Assembly (NCBI GenBank): GCA_011109175.1
Contig: RDEW01000076.1
Location: forward strand, 62,001 to 126,000
From: Dicyema japonicum
Lineage: Eukaryota > Dicyemida > Rhombozoa > Dicyemidae
Direction: 5' to 3'
Length of the DNA: 64,000 bases
Position numbers and translations under genes: made by a program. Under the pieces are notes generated by a model. The model did not search any database. It was not told the DNA's origin and saw only the letters and a program-made list of their open reading frames with translations. This document shows, one piece after another, positions 22,892 through 34,870 of this stretch (position 1 is the first letter of the stretch; every line of letters starts with the position of its first letter).

Positions 22892-25403
22892 TCAAAAATC
22901 CAAATTCATAATGTTGGAACGTACAAATTCCACTCTCAGACATAATATTTGTCTAACTTCCACCAGTGACAGTCTCCATTCAAAATGACTGTTATTCCAA
23001 ACAACAACCACTTCGTCCAACTACAATCAACCAACGACAAACGCTGTTACAACACAAAATCCCCATCATCTGAAGCAGTCTCCCGAACCAGTCCCTATAA
23101 GCCCACGTGCATTCGGAAGCCACGTAATCCGCCAATCCACGAATTTCCTTCTCCGCTAAAATTGCCCGATTCTAAATCACTAATAATAACCAACCACATC
23201 AAATGATGTTCGAAACACCGCCTTTTCAAGCATACTCACCAACTCACTCACAAAAATCCTCAAAAATGACTCATAACAGTCAACGACGAGGACAGTCTGA
23301 ACTGTACTCTAAATTTACCTTAAAAGTTGATATTTCATCCCCGACCTCTCCACATAATTCACCAATACTCATTTCTACCTCCCATTCTTCCAAATTCTGG
23401 AATAATCCATTAATACACCTTCAGATCCCCCAATGACATAGAGAAGGCATTCATCTTTCCAATATATTCCCTGATTATCGGAACCACCACATTTTGTCTC
23501 AAAAGGTCTGATACGACCCCTCTAAGTCTCCCAAATTGTTCTACAAGCTGACTTAACTCATGTCGAACATTATCTGACAGTTCAACTGACTCCTGTTGGG
23601 CAAATACCTCTAAATAGCTCAATATACTGTCTCCTCACCAACGTAGGAGGACTCACTCATAAGTCTGAGTGATGAAATCCTGTCAAAACATAGGGAGACA
23701 CTGTTTAGCAACACTGTCACCTCATTGTGGGATAAAGAAGGGTTGAATTGTGAACGTCCTTCTTGTTTCATATCCTCAGCCAATGAGGCAAGGTTAGACA
23801 ATAATAAGCAGTCTAAGAGTCCACAAGTTCGGTTTATGACAGCAAAGTCCCCTCAGAACTCCCAGTCTCAGCCATCCTGTCAAAGCACTTCCTTACAACA
23901 TAGAAGATCTCATCAAGGCCATCAAAGACAAACTTATCCATAAACTTGAACGGAATGAACTACCGTTAGTGAACACTTACCTTACTCATTACACCTTCAA
24001 TATATGCCATATCCATAGCAACCACGTGGTTTATTATCTCAGCCATTAGTATTCTCAGTCCACATCTACTTCTCAAGGCATAATATTTTGTCCTTACATC
24101 TGACACTATTACCACCAACAAACCTGACTTTACAGAGTCCGAGGCCAACTGTCCCAACTCACTCTACAATAACAATGAATATACATTGATCAGCATATCA
24201 CAGAATGTAAAGTACAGGTCACTTCGTTTGTATATGAGACACAGCTCAGAGGAGACCACATTCACTTGTTTTATGCACAATTGGGAGTTCTTTATGCTTG
24301 CTGGGCCAATCTAATCAGTTTATACCATAAATAGACCAGTTCTGTCAGTTGACGGGTTTTTCCGAATAATGCAAATAAATTGCGCATAACAGTGTCACAT
24401 GTAAGCTGTACCACTTCCAGTAGTCTCAACATGTAGCTTTTCTCGATCAAATCTGAAATGACAGCAAATGACAACAGAATTCAGACTGAACGAACAGAGT
24501 GAGTGAGTCCTCCAAAGTCCTAGCCATGGTCTCCAAGAATAGACAGGCATCGTCAGCAAAGTGCACCTTTTCTCTATAATCAGATTTGGATGATAATTTC
24601 CCAATATCCACAAAGTCAGATAGTAGTTTCGATGACAAATAGTGGGAATACTTGTCCACGGCAATGTCTTGAAGTGAAAGGAGGCTTAAAATCCTCAGAT
24701 TTTGACTAATTTGTGCCATTTCTGAGTTAACACTTAATAATTGGTCCAATTTGTTTATTGTGACTTCTTCAACAGTAGATTTGTACTCCTCCATCCTATC
24801 AAAGGTCTCTTCGTCCACATAATCTGCAATCAATTGACCCTAAACTTTCCATAAGAGTGGCTGATATCCTAAGGGTCTCCCTGTCCATTGAGTAAAATTT
24901 TTGTATTATTTTAGCCGCCAAAATAAAAAAAATATATAATACATGTTCGTAGTCGTCGTCCACAAGCGCAGAGGATATGTTGTCGAGACAGTGACGAGCT
25001 TCCAGTATGTTCTTTGCCCTTCTCAAACGAATCTCACATTTCTCCCTCTCAATTTGGATTTCTGTTATTGGTTCGGTTAAGGCTTTGATTCTCGTATTAA
25101 ACGAGTTTATTAGATGCGACAAATCTGTTGATTTATTTCTCAGCTCTTTCAATTTGTTGCTAATATGTTAATGAATGGCAAACTTATCATCCGTTACGGT
25201 TGACACGTGTTCTACAAAATGGTTGTTTTCCAAATGACTATTTAGTCTTTCATAGCATAGTTTCTATTGTTAGAGTGGAAGTACTTTTAGGTGGTTTGTT
25301 TGAATTTCTAGTTCCTCTAACTCATCAGGAGTTGTCAGATTCATAGCCCTGTTGTATAAATTTTCGATCTCTTTGATTTAATTAATTTAATACCATTATC
25401 CAT
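22892..25403 (-). CDS. COG4: conserved oligomeric Golgi complex subunit 4
   Basis: COG4 is a lobe-A subunit of the Golgi vesicle-tethering complex and also binds syntaxin/Sly1. The start (ATG at 25403) is joined by a 23-nt intron to the N-terminal coiled coil. Landmarks in order: 'AKNILEARHCLDNISSALVDDDYEH' region (family: AddILDLKFCmDGVqtALrsEDYE), 'LSLLSLQDIAVDKYSHYL', 'LLEVVQLTCDTVMR', 'DEIFYVVRKCFDRM', 'VTVLLNSVSLCFDRISSL', 'ELVSMLEKAVFRTSFD', 'YVASECTWAYRDWFGRL' and the C-terminal 'FEWRLSLVEVRQILCLRVEF', which mirrors '[20 protein letters not shown]'. Thirteen introns of 20-26 nt are predicted. The frame closes only if one G is restored in the GGGG run at 23849-23852; then 740 codons plus stop, close to the usual ~785. 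A 24-nt in-frame segment at 24919-24942 looks like an intron but lacks a 3' AG. Confidence 0.92.
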
Positions 25404-25509
25404 TCGACCCACTAAAATTGGGACTATCAATTTAAAATAAAATAAATAATTATATTAATATTAATGTTTCTGATAGTTAAAAATATATTTTTTTAATTAA
25501 CGCGCGTCA

Positions 25510-27480
25510 TGTGGTTTGCCGAGCTCAGAACTTTCTTAAAGAAATACGACGTTGACATGTGCCTTCTACAGGAGACGAAACTGACACACTTCTCCCCCAT
25601 TCCAACACTTCCTGGGTACACTGTTATAGAAGGATCTCCATTTGGCGGTGGAGAAGTCATTACTCTATGATTGTTATCAAAAAGTTGGACCCAGTGTACT
25701 CACAGCACTAACACTGATATGTAACATATCCATAATATAAACACAATTCCAACTATGTGGAAGTTTGCCTACGTCCATCCACTGCAGAAACCTGGAAAAC
25801 CAAAAGAGTCCCCTTCTTATCAAGTAATATCTCTATTATGCACATTGTCAATAATTCTTGAGAAAATGGTCCCATAATTCCAGCACGGATTTAAGAAGGA
25901 CCTATCTATAATTACGCACCTGCAAACCCTCACGAACTTTATTATGGTGGGAGTTGAGTCAAAGCTTAGTCACCACAAAACTTTATTGTGCGCGGTTGAC
26001 ATCCGCAGGGTTTTTGACTCGGTCCCCAGAAAAATCTTAACGGGGAAGATCTACTGTTCAGAAATCCCCAATATTTTCAAAAGATGACTCGGGAACTTTC
26101 TAACTGGTTGAAGAGGAGAGGTCGGACAGACTTCAAGAATGGTTGAAAAGAAATTCAATGTCCTCGATCTTTCATTAACCGTCGAATAGAAGGCTATCAA
26201 GTTATTCCGCAGAACTATTTTTGAATTATGAACTAATCTCACACAAGAACAAGGTAAGATTCTGGGAATAACATTTGATGCCACCGTGACCTACTCGTCT
26301 CAAAATTTAAAGGATCCTCAAACTGGTATTCACGTTGTACACCCAAATCATCAAGTCTACTGTAAGTTATGGATGTGCTGCTTGGAAAACAAAACTTGGC
26401 AGAACAGACATGGATAAGATCAACTCTGCTTAATCTAGTACAGTCCGACCCTGAAATGGGGCAAAAATTCCCTAATTTTGAGGTTTCCCCAAAAAAATGA
26501 GGGTCTTCTTAAAAAGCCTAATAAAAAATGTGGAAAATTACTTTTATGATAATAAATTATTGAATTTTTATTTTGATAAAGAAATCTGTCATTTTCATGA
26601 TATTTTGTTTTTTTATAGTTAATGCACAATATCTGCTTGAATGGGCCTTCTGAGTCAACTCACGTCTGATGAAATTTGATCTGAAAGTTATTTGATCAAT
26701 TAATGGGTTGACTCGTATTTTGATTAAATAAATTCGTCTCAGGCCTTTTTGAATATGATGTTGTAAATTTTGAACCCCTTATAGCTTCATCTATCTGAGA
26801 TACAGGATTTTTATCAAAATTATTTCATTATCCAAAAATGATTTTAAACACTTATCCCTTTGTGCCATTTCTGTATTAAAGAAGTCGTACTTTTAAAATA
26901 TTATGTCGATGTTGTATATTGGATACAAGTAGACATAATTAACTTTTCTGGTTCCGTGGACATTGCTATTAATACAAGTTGCATTATCTATCAGTAATAC
27001 TATTTTTCTTCTCTCCCTCATTACTTTGTTAATATGAGATAGTCAATTAATTAAAAATACGGTCATATCCCTAATTTAATAAGATAAATTTAAAAATTAA
27101 AAATTGTGACATTACTTTCAATATTGAATAAGCTTTAAAATATATTAATAATTGGGGGTTTATTCGTTAATAATTTTCCACATTTGGGGGTTTATTACTA
27201 AAAGAAAATTTAATTATCACTATTAGAATGATAAAATCTCCCCAAAATCGAGGCTTTCCCCAAAACGAGGTCGGACTGCATAATCAAAACAATCTTCGAA
27301 TAACAGAACTACCACTAATGGCAACCCCGTTTGAGGTTTATGTGAGGAAGTCGGGCGGCATATTCACTCAAAATGGAAAACCGCCAGAAGAACGGTGTTA
27401 TTGAAAATGTGTCGGTTCCGAGAGGACATTGGGAAAAGATGAGAATATTGCTGAGAGAAGCTGGGATCACCTGATGGCGT
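25510..27480 (+). mobile_element. decayed APE-type LINE with a nested inverted-repeat element
   Basis: Begins in the endonuclease domain ('FLKKYDVDMCLLQETKL', 25530-25580), jumps to reverse transcriptase ('WKFAYVHPLQKPGKPKESPS', 25760-25810; 'AVDIRRVFDSVPRK', 26000-26030) and the tail; the YxDD region is absent. The 3' end at about 27455-27480 has the GGGATCACCTGA tail of the same family as 2190-2262. An unrelated TIR element (26439-27282) is inserted in the C-terminal part. Confidence 0.75.
26439..27282. mobile_element. 840-bp non-autonomous TIR element (pogo/Tigger-like ends) nested in a LINE
   Basis: The left end CAGTCCGACCCTGAAATGGG and right end, read inverted, CAGTCCGACCTCGTTTTGGG are terminal inverted repeats; both continue into G/C-tract-rich 'GGTTTCCCC' and 'GGAAAGCC' text. 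The interior is AT-rich and codes for nothing. Flanks contain TA, the target of Tc1/mariner/pogo elements, and TAATC on both sides. The LINE reading resumes on the right, showing that insertion came after the LINE. Confidence 0.75.
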
Positions 27481-27489
27481 TTCCTTTTA

Positions 27490-28035
27490 ATTAGTGTTTA
27501 CCTGGTGATTTTTTGCTTAATAATATTTTTAATAAGTCAATTTTTTAATTCGATTAAATGTATAAAATTCAAATGAGAGTTAAAGAGGAGGTCAGGAACC
27601 AGTCGATAAAAAGGAGTGGGCATTTCCTTTAACAATTGCCATTTCAAGACGTTTGTGAAGCCAATGCCGCTCCCGAGGATTCCCCACCTTGAACAAGATT
27701 ACAATTTTGATCTTTCGGTGAACACCTCTAGTGACAGGTCCGTCACAAAGTTTGTCTGAACAAGGCAAAACAATGCTTCTGATCCTAGATAGTTGTTCCC
27801 GTTTAGGAGCCAATGAAAGGACTCACAGAGTGAAGATCCTTCATTTGGATTTGATTCAATAACCTTTCTTTTGTAGATCAGAGAGTAACCTCATAAGTGA
27901 AGACCTCTCCTAAGATGTGGTAAATACAATCTCTGCTTATAAGCAGGTTTAAGAAGTATACGATGTAACTGGAGTTCACATTCACATGGTTCCCATTAGT
28001 AAGTCCAATATAGTACTCAATAATGGCTTTAAAGT
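27490..28035. other. no recognisable gene
   Basis: AT-rich sequence with short open stretches on the minus strand (27592-27813) that show no domain. No repeat boundary found. Confidence 0.3.
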
Positions 28036-28400
28036 TAGTTAAGTAACCCCGGCCTCATTAACTTGTAAGAGACTAGAGCTATTCAGGACGCAGCTATTGC
28101 TGGTCGCTTCAATACATCAGTCAGTCTTGGCATTGTAGACGAACAGCGTACTATTTCAGGACATTCAAATAGGTGATTTGCTGTCAACTCAGAGAAGTCT
28201 AAAAAACAGAGGACATATTTTACATCATCCAGTTTACGCACGTCAGTAATGAGTGGGTAGCGCCCACATTGTAGACAAGCCAGGTTTACCCGGATGTCCC
28301 TTGGAAGAGAGGATTCTGATTGGTCGATTAGAGGAGGGGGTCGTTGTAGTATAAATTCACATCTTCCACCATCCTGACAATAACACTTCATCACTCAAAT
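28036..28400 (-). mobile_element. LINE 3' end with C-terminal zinc-type motif
   Basis: The minus strand reads 'PPPLIDQSESSLPRDIRVNL' then 'LQCGRYPLIT' and 'VLCFLDFSELTANHLFECPE' (C-x-C ... H-x3-CP), the conserved LINE ORF2 C-terminal domain, followed by a tail ending GGGGTTACTTAACTAAC. It matches, in the opposite orientation, 33950-34285, so the two are 3' ends of one family. Confidence 0.75.
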
Positions 28401-28689
28401 AGACTTTCGCACAAATGGCATACAAGAAATAATATCTCCTCAAAAAATCCCGCTCTGAATTTGAATATGTCACAGGCGCGTTACCGAGCGCTACGCGTTA
28501 CATAATGCTCAAATTTACAATTTCAAGCATTTTTTAAACTTTACACATGTTTTTCTCATTTATTATAATTAAAATTAAAAAAATTCTAATTTAAATATTT
28601 TTGGAAGGCGCAACAATTTTTAAATTTTAAATAGCATAATACAGGCGTGTTTTATAAAGTTAAGCTGATGGCTCGGTTTTCGTTAAAAC

Positions 28690-29250
28690 AACCCAGGAAT
28701 AAATTGATATAATGGAAGAGAAGGGGATCGTAGATCTAATGACAAGACAAAAAATACCGATTAACTCAAAAGTCAAAGATTTTTTTATCTATCAATGGGA
28801 GGTTATACCTTAAAGACACAAACGAAACCACAAATTGTGATCTTCTCTAAAATTAGTGTCCTCGCAAATTCATCAATTGACCCATTTGGACACAACACAT
28901 TGGAACAATATTGCAATGAAAGATATTTTTTCATGAAAAGAGAAATTATTTTGAAAGTGGTGTCAGAATGTGATATTCCATGTAGAGCATTATGTAACTG
29001 CTTCAACGTCCAACAAATTCATATTGTGCCTAACAATCCAAGGAGTCAAGGGATCATCGAACACTTTCAGATAATCACAAGATCACTATCTAAGATGATC
29101 TCCGAAGATAAGTGGTGGACTAAAAACATAAAGGAAGCAGATGGAGTGGACATGGCGTTAATGGTAATTGATTCAATGCACGACAATACAACGAGCGAAA
29201 ATTCGATCAAATTGCACATATTGACGGGATCTTCCGTTCGACAGCGGAGC
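28690..29250 (+). mobile_element. integrase catalytic-domain fragment
   Basis: A 169-codon open frame (28795-29304) with 'VQQIHIVPNNPRSQGIIEHF' at about 29005-29065 is the C-terminal half of a retroviral-type integrase (family: 'H--P--P-SQG--ER'), with the catalytic Glu kept. The N-terminal finger and first Asp are missing, and the expected ER is EH. Probably Ty3-like or KRBA2-like. Confidence 0.6.
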
Positions 29251-29531
29251 GTATCTCCAACTTCCGGCTTGAGGAATACTCACGGAAGCAGGCCAAACTG
29301 GTAGTCAGACTCGGAAAGCTTGGAATCATTCTCTACCTGTATATCTCTCGTCGCTAATGGCCTGTAACACTTTTGTCAAGAGGATTCTACACTCCCTCCC
29401 TGAATTCTCGTCATACCAGGACGTCGCTCATGTCATGAGGCCTGGAGATGTACCCATTAGTTTCCCAACCTTCCATGATCATTACAAAGCCACACATGAA
29501 ACGCATCAAAAAATAATTAAAGATGAATAAT
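29190..29531 (+). CDS. putative 3' exons of an unrecognised gene
   Basis: In a different frame from the integrase text, 29190-29330 reads 'FDQIAHIDGIFRSTAERISN' and continues as charged helix. After a break of about 20 nt near 29340-29357, 29358-29531 reads 'MACNTFVKRILHSLPEFSSY' and ends 'ETHQKIIKDE' before a TAA. The helical, charged composition and lack of stops look protein-like. I cannot name a family, the start is unknown, and it may be the broken end of a gene disrupted by the integrase element. Low certainty. Confidence 0.3.
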
Positions 29532-29699
29532 TTTTACATGATATTAATTTTAAATTAATAAAAAAAACTTGAAGCGTTTGCAGCTCTGGGAAATACCCAA
29601 TGAACCTCAAATCGGCCAGATTATTCTCGTAGTTTTTTTAGTTTGGATTTAACGTTAAAACTCTGGCAGAAGCACTTAGAACTGTTTTTACATATAGTA

Positions 29700-30480
29700 A
29701 AAAATTAATTTGTTAACAAAATTATTTTTTTATTTATATAGTTATTTTCAAAAAAAGTTCTTTGAGCACTGATGGTAGTATTGTTTTTGGTCTCCGTATT
29801 GCATAAAGTATATTTCCATTGCAATGTGGCAGGAATGCCGACGTCCATCCGCAGAACATGACCAAAAAGTTTCCATCTCGATTTCAGAATTTCCACTGAC
29901 AAAGTTTATGAATTACGTTTCTTGTATGAACAATTATTCGAGATCTTTACCAGATATCGTATCTTAAGGAGCATAGGGGACATAGAGTCCCCTTGAGGTA
30001 TTCCCCACGTTGTGTGAAAATATCTTGTAGTTTTTTTCCGATTCTTACACAAAGTTGTGTATTCTTGAGTAACAGATTTATCATTTTTGTTTACTCAGTT
30101 TGGAAATAGTATCAAGAGCAAGCCTTTGTGGATGGATTCAAAAGCTCGAGTCATGTCGACCTCAAGCATCTCAATGTTTTTTGTATTTTTGACATAAGGA
30201 ACCAGCCCATCGATGTGCCCAGATTACGTCAACGGTTGATCTTTCCCAGAATCCGCTTTGTCCAGAGAATAAAAACCGTTAGCTTTGTCTTTTATTAGGT
30301 GCAGTATAATGAGGGATGATGTTTTCCTTAATGTCGTCACTAATTGGCCTCAGATTATTATCTCTATTCAGAATATAACCTGTCAGTTAATAGAAATCAC
30401 AACATTTTGAATTCTTTGTTTTCTTTTTTGACCGTACTTAATAATGACAATAATTATACCACCACCATGTCTATAACTGA
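29700..30480 (-). mobile_element. RTE-like LINE fragment
   Basis: The minus strand from about 30370 has stop-interrupted reverse transcriptase text ('SGQSGFWERSTVDVIWAH', 'GNTSRGLYVPYAP') and ends with 'ILKSRWKLFGHVLRMDVGIPA' near 29880, the C-terminal motif of RTE-like ORF2 (compare 'RRWRLFGHILRMD' near 49060). Dead copy. Confidence 0.65.
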
Positions 30481-30599
30481 ATCCTCCATAGTAGTTATTT
30501 AATTTTTATTATTTAAATAAAATAAATTAAATTATTCCAAAGACCAATTGTAAAATCAAACTGTATTTTTTTCATTTCAAAACCAAACTAATTCCTTGA

Positions 30600-30750
30600 T
30601 CTTGACACGTTCCAGCAGGACCCTCACTCAAGCACAGTGATCCAGAGGATTATTCCCACATGCTACCTACTTGGTCTAAGGATTCTTTTCTGTATTTGAA
30701 TCTTCAATTCTTAAGAGGCGTTATCTGCTCTAAATCAATAAACGCTCAAT
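30600..30750 (+). repeat. SINE-like dispersed repeat, copy 2
   Basis: Contains GAGGATTATTCCCACATGCT and 'TTCAATTCTTAAGAGGCGTT', diverged counterparts of the 7905-8040 repeat in the same order. The assignment rests on shared order, not on strong identity. Confidence 0.3.
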
Positions 30751-30788
30751 GTATGGCCGGAACCCATAATAAATCCCTCTATTTCATA

Positions 30789-31340
30789 CTACAATGGAGG
30801 GGTGTTCAAAAATGGCGTGTTTGACGTTGCAAAACAAATGTCAAAGACGAGCTTTGGACGCTGCTGGACACCCTTTCTATACTTGAACCAGATTGACAGG
30901 AAACGACCCGGATGACCATCTTCTCTTTTGAAGTCGGGAAACCTCTTGTCTTGGACGTCACCTGCACTGACACATCGCCCCTTGCAACCTACTACATCAA
31001 AGTGCTTCTGGAGTCTGCTCTGCCGCTGAGAAGCCTGAGAGGTCAAAACAAGCAAAATACTCGGTCTTACCAAAGGATTTTTGTTTGTGCCGATAGCGAT
31101 AAAAGCGTCTGCTTCCATTGCGCCTGCGACGGTGGAATTCCTGAGTCGTCTGGAGAATTGGATTTCTACATGAACAGGAGATCTCTGTTGACTATTTGAG
31201 CGGATCTCGCTCGTCATCCTGAAAGGGAATAGCCACACTTTTAGTTAAAAGACCAGCATTGTGAAGATGTTCCCTCAGATCACCTCAACTTCGAGTCTCT
31301 GCCTCAACCAGAGTCCTTCGCGTGGCTCGCATTTCTACAA
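30789..31340 (-). repeat. dispersed repeat, copy 2 (contains a 149-codon open frame)
   Basis: The reverse complement of about 30800-31225 matches 3300-3735 for some 430 bp. The frame 31238-30789 is open for 149 codons ('MWLFPFRMTSEIRSNSQQRS' at its start) but has no domain that I recognise. Sequence beyond it (31226-31340, with CTCTGCCTCAACC) matches 34600-34690 in the same orientation. It may be the 5' part of a LINE or a composite element. Confidence 0.55.
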
Positions 31341-31800
31341 GACAAGCCTTAGTCCGATACTGGAAAAAGTCTCCATCGCAATAAGAATAAAAAGGTAGTT
31401 ATTCCTGAGTGATTCGTACTTTCAGATTTCCTCGACCTCTGCATTATCTGCGGCGTCTCCAGGTGAGTGTATCGCCTTTATCAATCTGGCCACAGAAAAG
31501 GCGTCCACACATGTGGCGTCCCAAACTAGTGATTTTCCGTTGGATTATGGAAATAATGACATTCCATCTGGCTCCTTCCCTGGCTAGCTATAATATCCTT
31601 GAGTTTCACTCGTTAGAATTAATTTGATAGAGTTGGAACTAATCCTGCCGAACCGTATGGATCGTGAAGCGGAAGAGGGATAAGCGAGAGAGAAGCTGCT
31701 TCTTATAAATTGTTAGGGGAAATGTGTTTTCAAATCTGAGAGCGGCCTTCCTTGACTGAAAAGAACCTTTGGCTAGTCGTTAACCTTTATCTAAATTTTT

Positions 31801-32118
31801 TTATATTGCCAAAAAGTAAGGTAAACTTTTTCTATAATAATGCTTAAAGTTCTTGATCGTTCCTACATCTATTGGTTGTAGATGAGCGGTTGTGTTTTTT
31901 GAAAGGAATAAAATTTCAATGTTTTCAAAAAATGTCGTTAAAACGTGGCTTGGAGTACTATCAGTCAGTAAAATGAAATTTTTTAAGTAACATTTTAATT
32001 CATCACTAAGATAACTGATGAAAACATTTAACAGTCTGTCGTCATCCAGCCCCTTTATTGCATAGTACAATATTTTCAAAATCAAACTCTTTAAGCATCT
32101 AGGAGATAGTTCTCCCAT
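31801..32118 (-). mobile_element. pogo/Tigger (DDE_1) transposase fragment
   Basis: A 105-codon minus-strand frame reads 'NFILLTDSTPSHVLTTFFEN' and 'FLSKNTTAHLQPIDVGTIKN', matching the pogo/Tigger core 'LLLDNAPSH ... FLPPNTTALLQPMDQGVI--FK'. The catalytic DNA triad is replaced (TDSTPSH for LDNAPSH), and both ends are missing, so the copy is inactive. It may represent the family that mobilised the TIR elements in this window. Confidence 0.8.
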
Positions 32119-32239
32119 ATGCTAGGAGATTAAGAGTAGGTTCAGGAGATAATCTGTAAATTTACAATAAAGAAGTAAAGACTACAGATATTGTGTATCT
32201 TAAGCCATTAAAATTTAATTAATAAAAAATAATAGTTAT

Positions 32240-34285
32240 GTAAGCCTGAGAGTCGATATTTACGAGTCATTGCGGCGTCTGAAGGACTATACTTGGACTA
32301 TACAAAACTAAAGGATTTTGGGGCACTTTACGTGGAATTCAGTCCAAACAAAATAGAATGGAGACAACCCACGCCACCAGGATTGACAAGAATCAAACAC
32401 CACGTGATTTCACTCATCAAGCGATGTCATAATGGACCACTACGTAAAAGTGAGTCACATAGATATGAACAAATGCTCTCGTCCATGCAAATTGAAAAAC
32501 GTTCAAACTCCTCAAGGAAAATCGATTGAAATCAGTACGTTGGATGTCGAAAAACTCATCAAAAACGCCAAAAACTCTCCTGTCAAAGGGCTTGATGGAA
32601 TCTGCATTCTGCATTTAAAGCACCTGGGAACGCAAGGACTCAAAGCAATAACAGACATAATTTCTGTGTCCATCAACACCTGCAGAATTCCTGCACTATG
32701 GAAAAAATCCAAAATAATCCCAATCCTGAAGGCCAAGAAAGATCCTTCAGATCCGGGATCTTTCAGACCAATTTCACTACTATCTGTAGTATCGAAAATT
32801 GTTGAATGTGTACTGAAACTAATATCGAAGTATCTTCCCTGATTTTCAACATGGCTTTCGTCCACAATACTCAACATTAACACATCTCTCTACCCTAACT
32901 CAATATATCGCTGATGGTTTTAACAATTATAATCCTCCCAAACGGACTATCCTCGCATCGATCGACCTAACCAAGGCGCGTGCAAAGTAACAAAATTCTT
33001 GTATCTGGAATTCCTCCACGTCTACAGAATTGGTTAACGAATTTCCTCTCTGGAAGAATTGGTCGAGCTGAAATTATCTCATGTCTGTCTAATTACAGAC
33101 TCTTCCAAATGGAGTTCCCCGAGGCTCCGTTTTATCACCCACCTTATTCAACTTACACCTAGGCGACATTCCAATCAATTCCAAGACACTTCTACATTTG
33201 TATGCGGATGACATGATTGTTGCCTCTAAAGACATAGACGTTAACGAAGCAACGAAAAATGTTCAGATCTACTTGAACACTCTTGAAGACTGGCTTGGAA
33301 CAAACCACCAATCCCCCTCTCCATCGAAATCCACCGTCACTGAATTCACGTCCAACCGCCGCCAACTAAATTTTCAACCAATTTTAACAATTCATGGACA
33401 ACCACTCACCGTTACGAAACATCCCAAAATACTTGAAGTTATTTATGACCAACTACTAACTTTCTCTAAACATGTGGAGGAACAATGTACAAAGGCCTCT
33501 AACAAGATCAACATACTTAAAGCTGTGTCAGGTCATTCCTTTGGCCAAAGCAAAGAAGTCCTAACCATCATAAACAATTCATTCGAACAACTATCAACTA
33601 TGCAAGCCCTTGCTGGTCAACCTCTGCCTCTCTTACTTCTATTGACAAATTAACAAAAAGTACAAAACATCGCGCTCAGGATAATTACTGGATGTCTCAG
33701 ATCAACTCTTGTCGATCATCTACATTGGGAGTCAAAGATCCTTTCAATTGGAGACCATCTGGAAATGAGAGCCCTGCAGTTCCTCTCCCAAGCCTACAGT
33801 CTAGAACATCCCTGCCACTCATTATGCAAGACGCAAAACAAAAGGAAAATTATTATGACAATTAGTGACCTGTCTCAATGTTATCATCCATTCCTTCCAT
33901 CCCCAATGACAGGAGTCGTCTGAACAGATACACGATTTTGTTTCTACGAGGAGCATCCGAAGACTCGGAGACAATTACAGCGACCCCTTCCTCCAATAGA
34001 CCAATCAGAATCCTCTCTTTCAAGGGACGTGCGAGTAAACCTGGCTCGTCTATGATGTGGGAACAACCCATATCTACCAGCTTATGATGTACTCTGCCTC
34101 TTTTGCAACCTCCACGTGCTGACAACAAATCACCTTATTTCAATGTCATGAATTGGCAAGACATTTCTCCACAATGTCGGAACTGACCGATCTATGGGAG
34201 ACCAACATCTGCGTGCTACTTAATAGCTGCTGGCCTCCTACAAGTTAATAAGGCTGGGGTTACTTAACTAACTAACTAAGGGCTA
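32240..34285 (+). mobile_element. APE/Jockey-like LINE ORF2, 5'-truncated but long
   Basis: Reading from 5': N-terminal RT extension, 'NSPVKGLDGICILHLKHLG' (RT finger; 32570-32630), 'LWKKSKIIPILKAKKDPSDP' and 'SFRPISLLSVVSKIVE', 'LASIDLTKA' (first catalytic Asp; about 32960), 'GIPPRLQNWLTNFLSGR', 'LYADDMIVASKD' (YADD; 33198-33230), thumb, 'EQCTKASNKINILKAVSGHS', and the C-terminal 'QSESSLSRDVRVNLARL' with 'CGNNP'. It ends in a TTACTTAACTAACTAACTAA tail (about 34258-34280). Multiple frameshifts mark it as inactive. Confidence 0.85.
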
Positions 34286-34459
34286 TACTTAGCGCCGATT
34301 GTGAATCATCTGACGGAACGAGCATTAATCTTTTATATTCAAGGCAAGTGACACAAATATGCTCCGAGGTTGATTACAGCTTTGAAAACTAGGTTCGTTC
34401 CACTCAAAGTATAAACTTCCGGTACCATTCCCGGGACACTAGAAAATCAGATATTGACA

Positions 34460-34870
34460 CGCATCGGTAATCTCCGCGAGCTATTGAGCAAATCTCGCTA
34501 ATACTGAGAGGGAATAGCCATGTAATCAGGGTGGCTGACGTATGGTCCTCGAGTTGGTTGTTCAACGATTGTTAAATAAAATCTAAAAAACTAAAGCCTT
34601 CTAGTTAAGAGGCAGAAATGCGTAAGCGTTCTTTCTGATCACCACCAATTCGATCCTCTGCCTCAACCGAAGTCCTTCGCTGGGTTCGATATTGGAGAGA
34701 AAGGCGTCCGTCTAAGCACTAAAAAAATTCTTGATAAATCTTACCTTCCTGTGATTTTCCGTTTGTTTATCTCGCAGTAGAAACCTCCGGAGGCTCCGTA
34801 TATACGTCCTAAGCTTTTCTAAAAAGACTATTTCAGCCGGCTCAGGGGACCTTCGTGAGCATTGATGGTT
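34460..34870 (-). repeat. dispersed repeat, copy 3
   Basis: AGAGGGAATAGCCATG (34515-34530) and GATCCTCTGCCTCAACC (34652-34668) match 31205-31225 and 31280-31310 in the same order and orientation, with a longer spacer. It is a diverged or rearranged copy of the repeat at 3300 and 30800. Confidence 0.45.

Noticed and set aside
22719-22943. 74-codon minus-strand frame starting 'MSESGICTFQHYEF'
   Set aside because: Its first part overlaps, in another frame, the true C-terminal exon of COG4 ('VRQILCLRVEF...'), and the rest runs into AT-rich spacer.
22985-23436. Two plus-strand frames of 73-77 codons
   Set aside because: Antisense to COG4 exons; proline/serine-rich text is a by-product.
26435-26629. 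64-codon minus-strand frame
   Set aside because: It lies across the inverted repeat of the TIR element and has no similarity to any transposase.
30789-31238. 149-codon minus-strand frame as a host gene
   Set aside because: It lies within a dispersed repeat with a broken second copy at 3300-3735 and has no recognisable domain.
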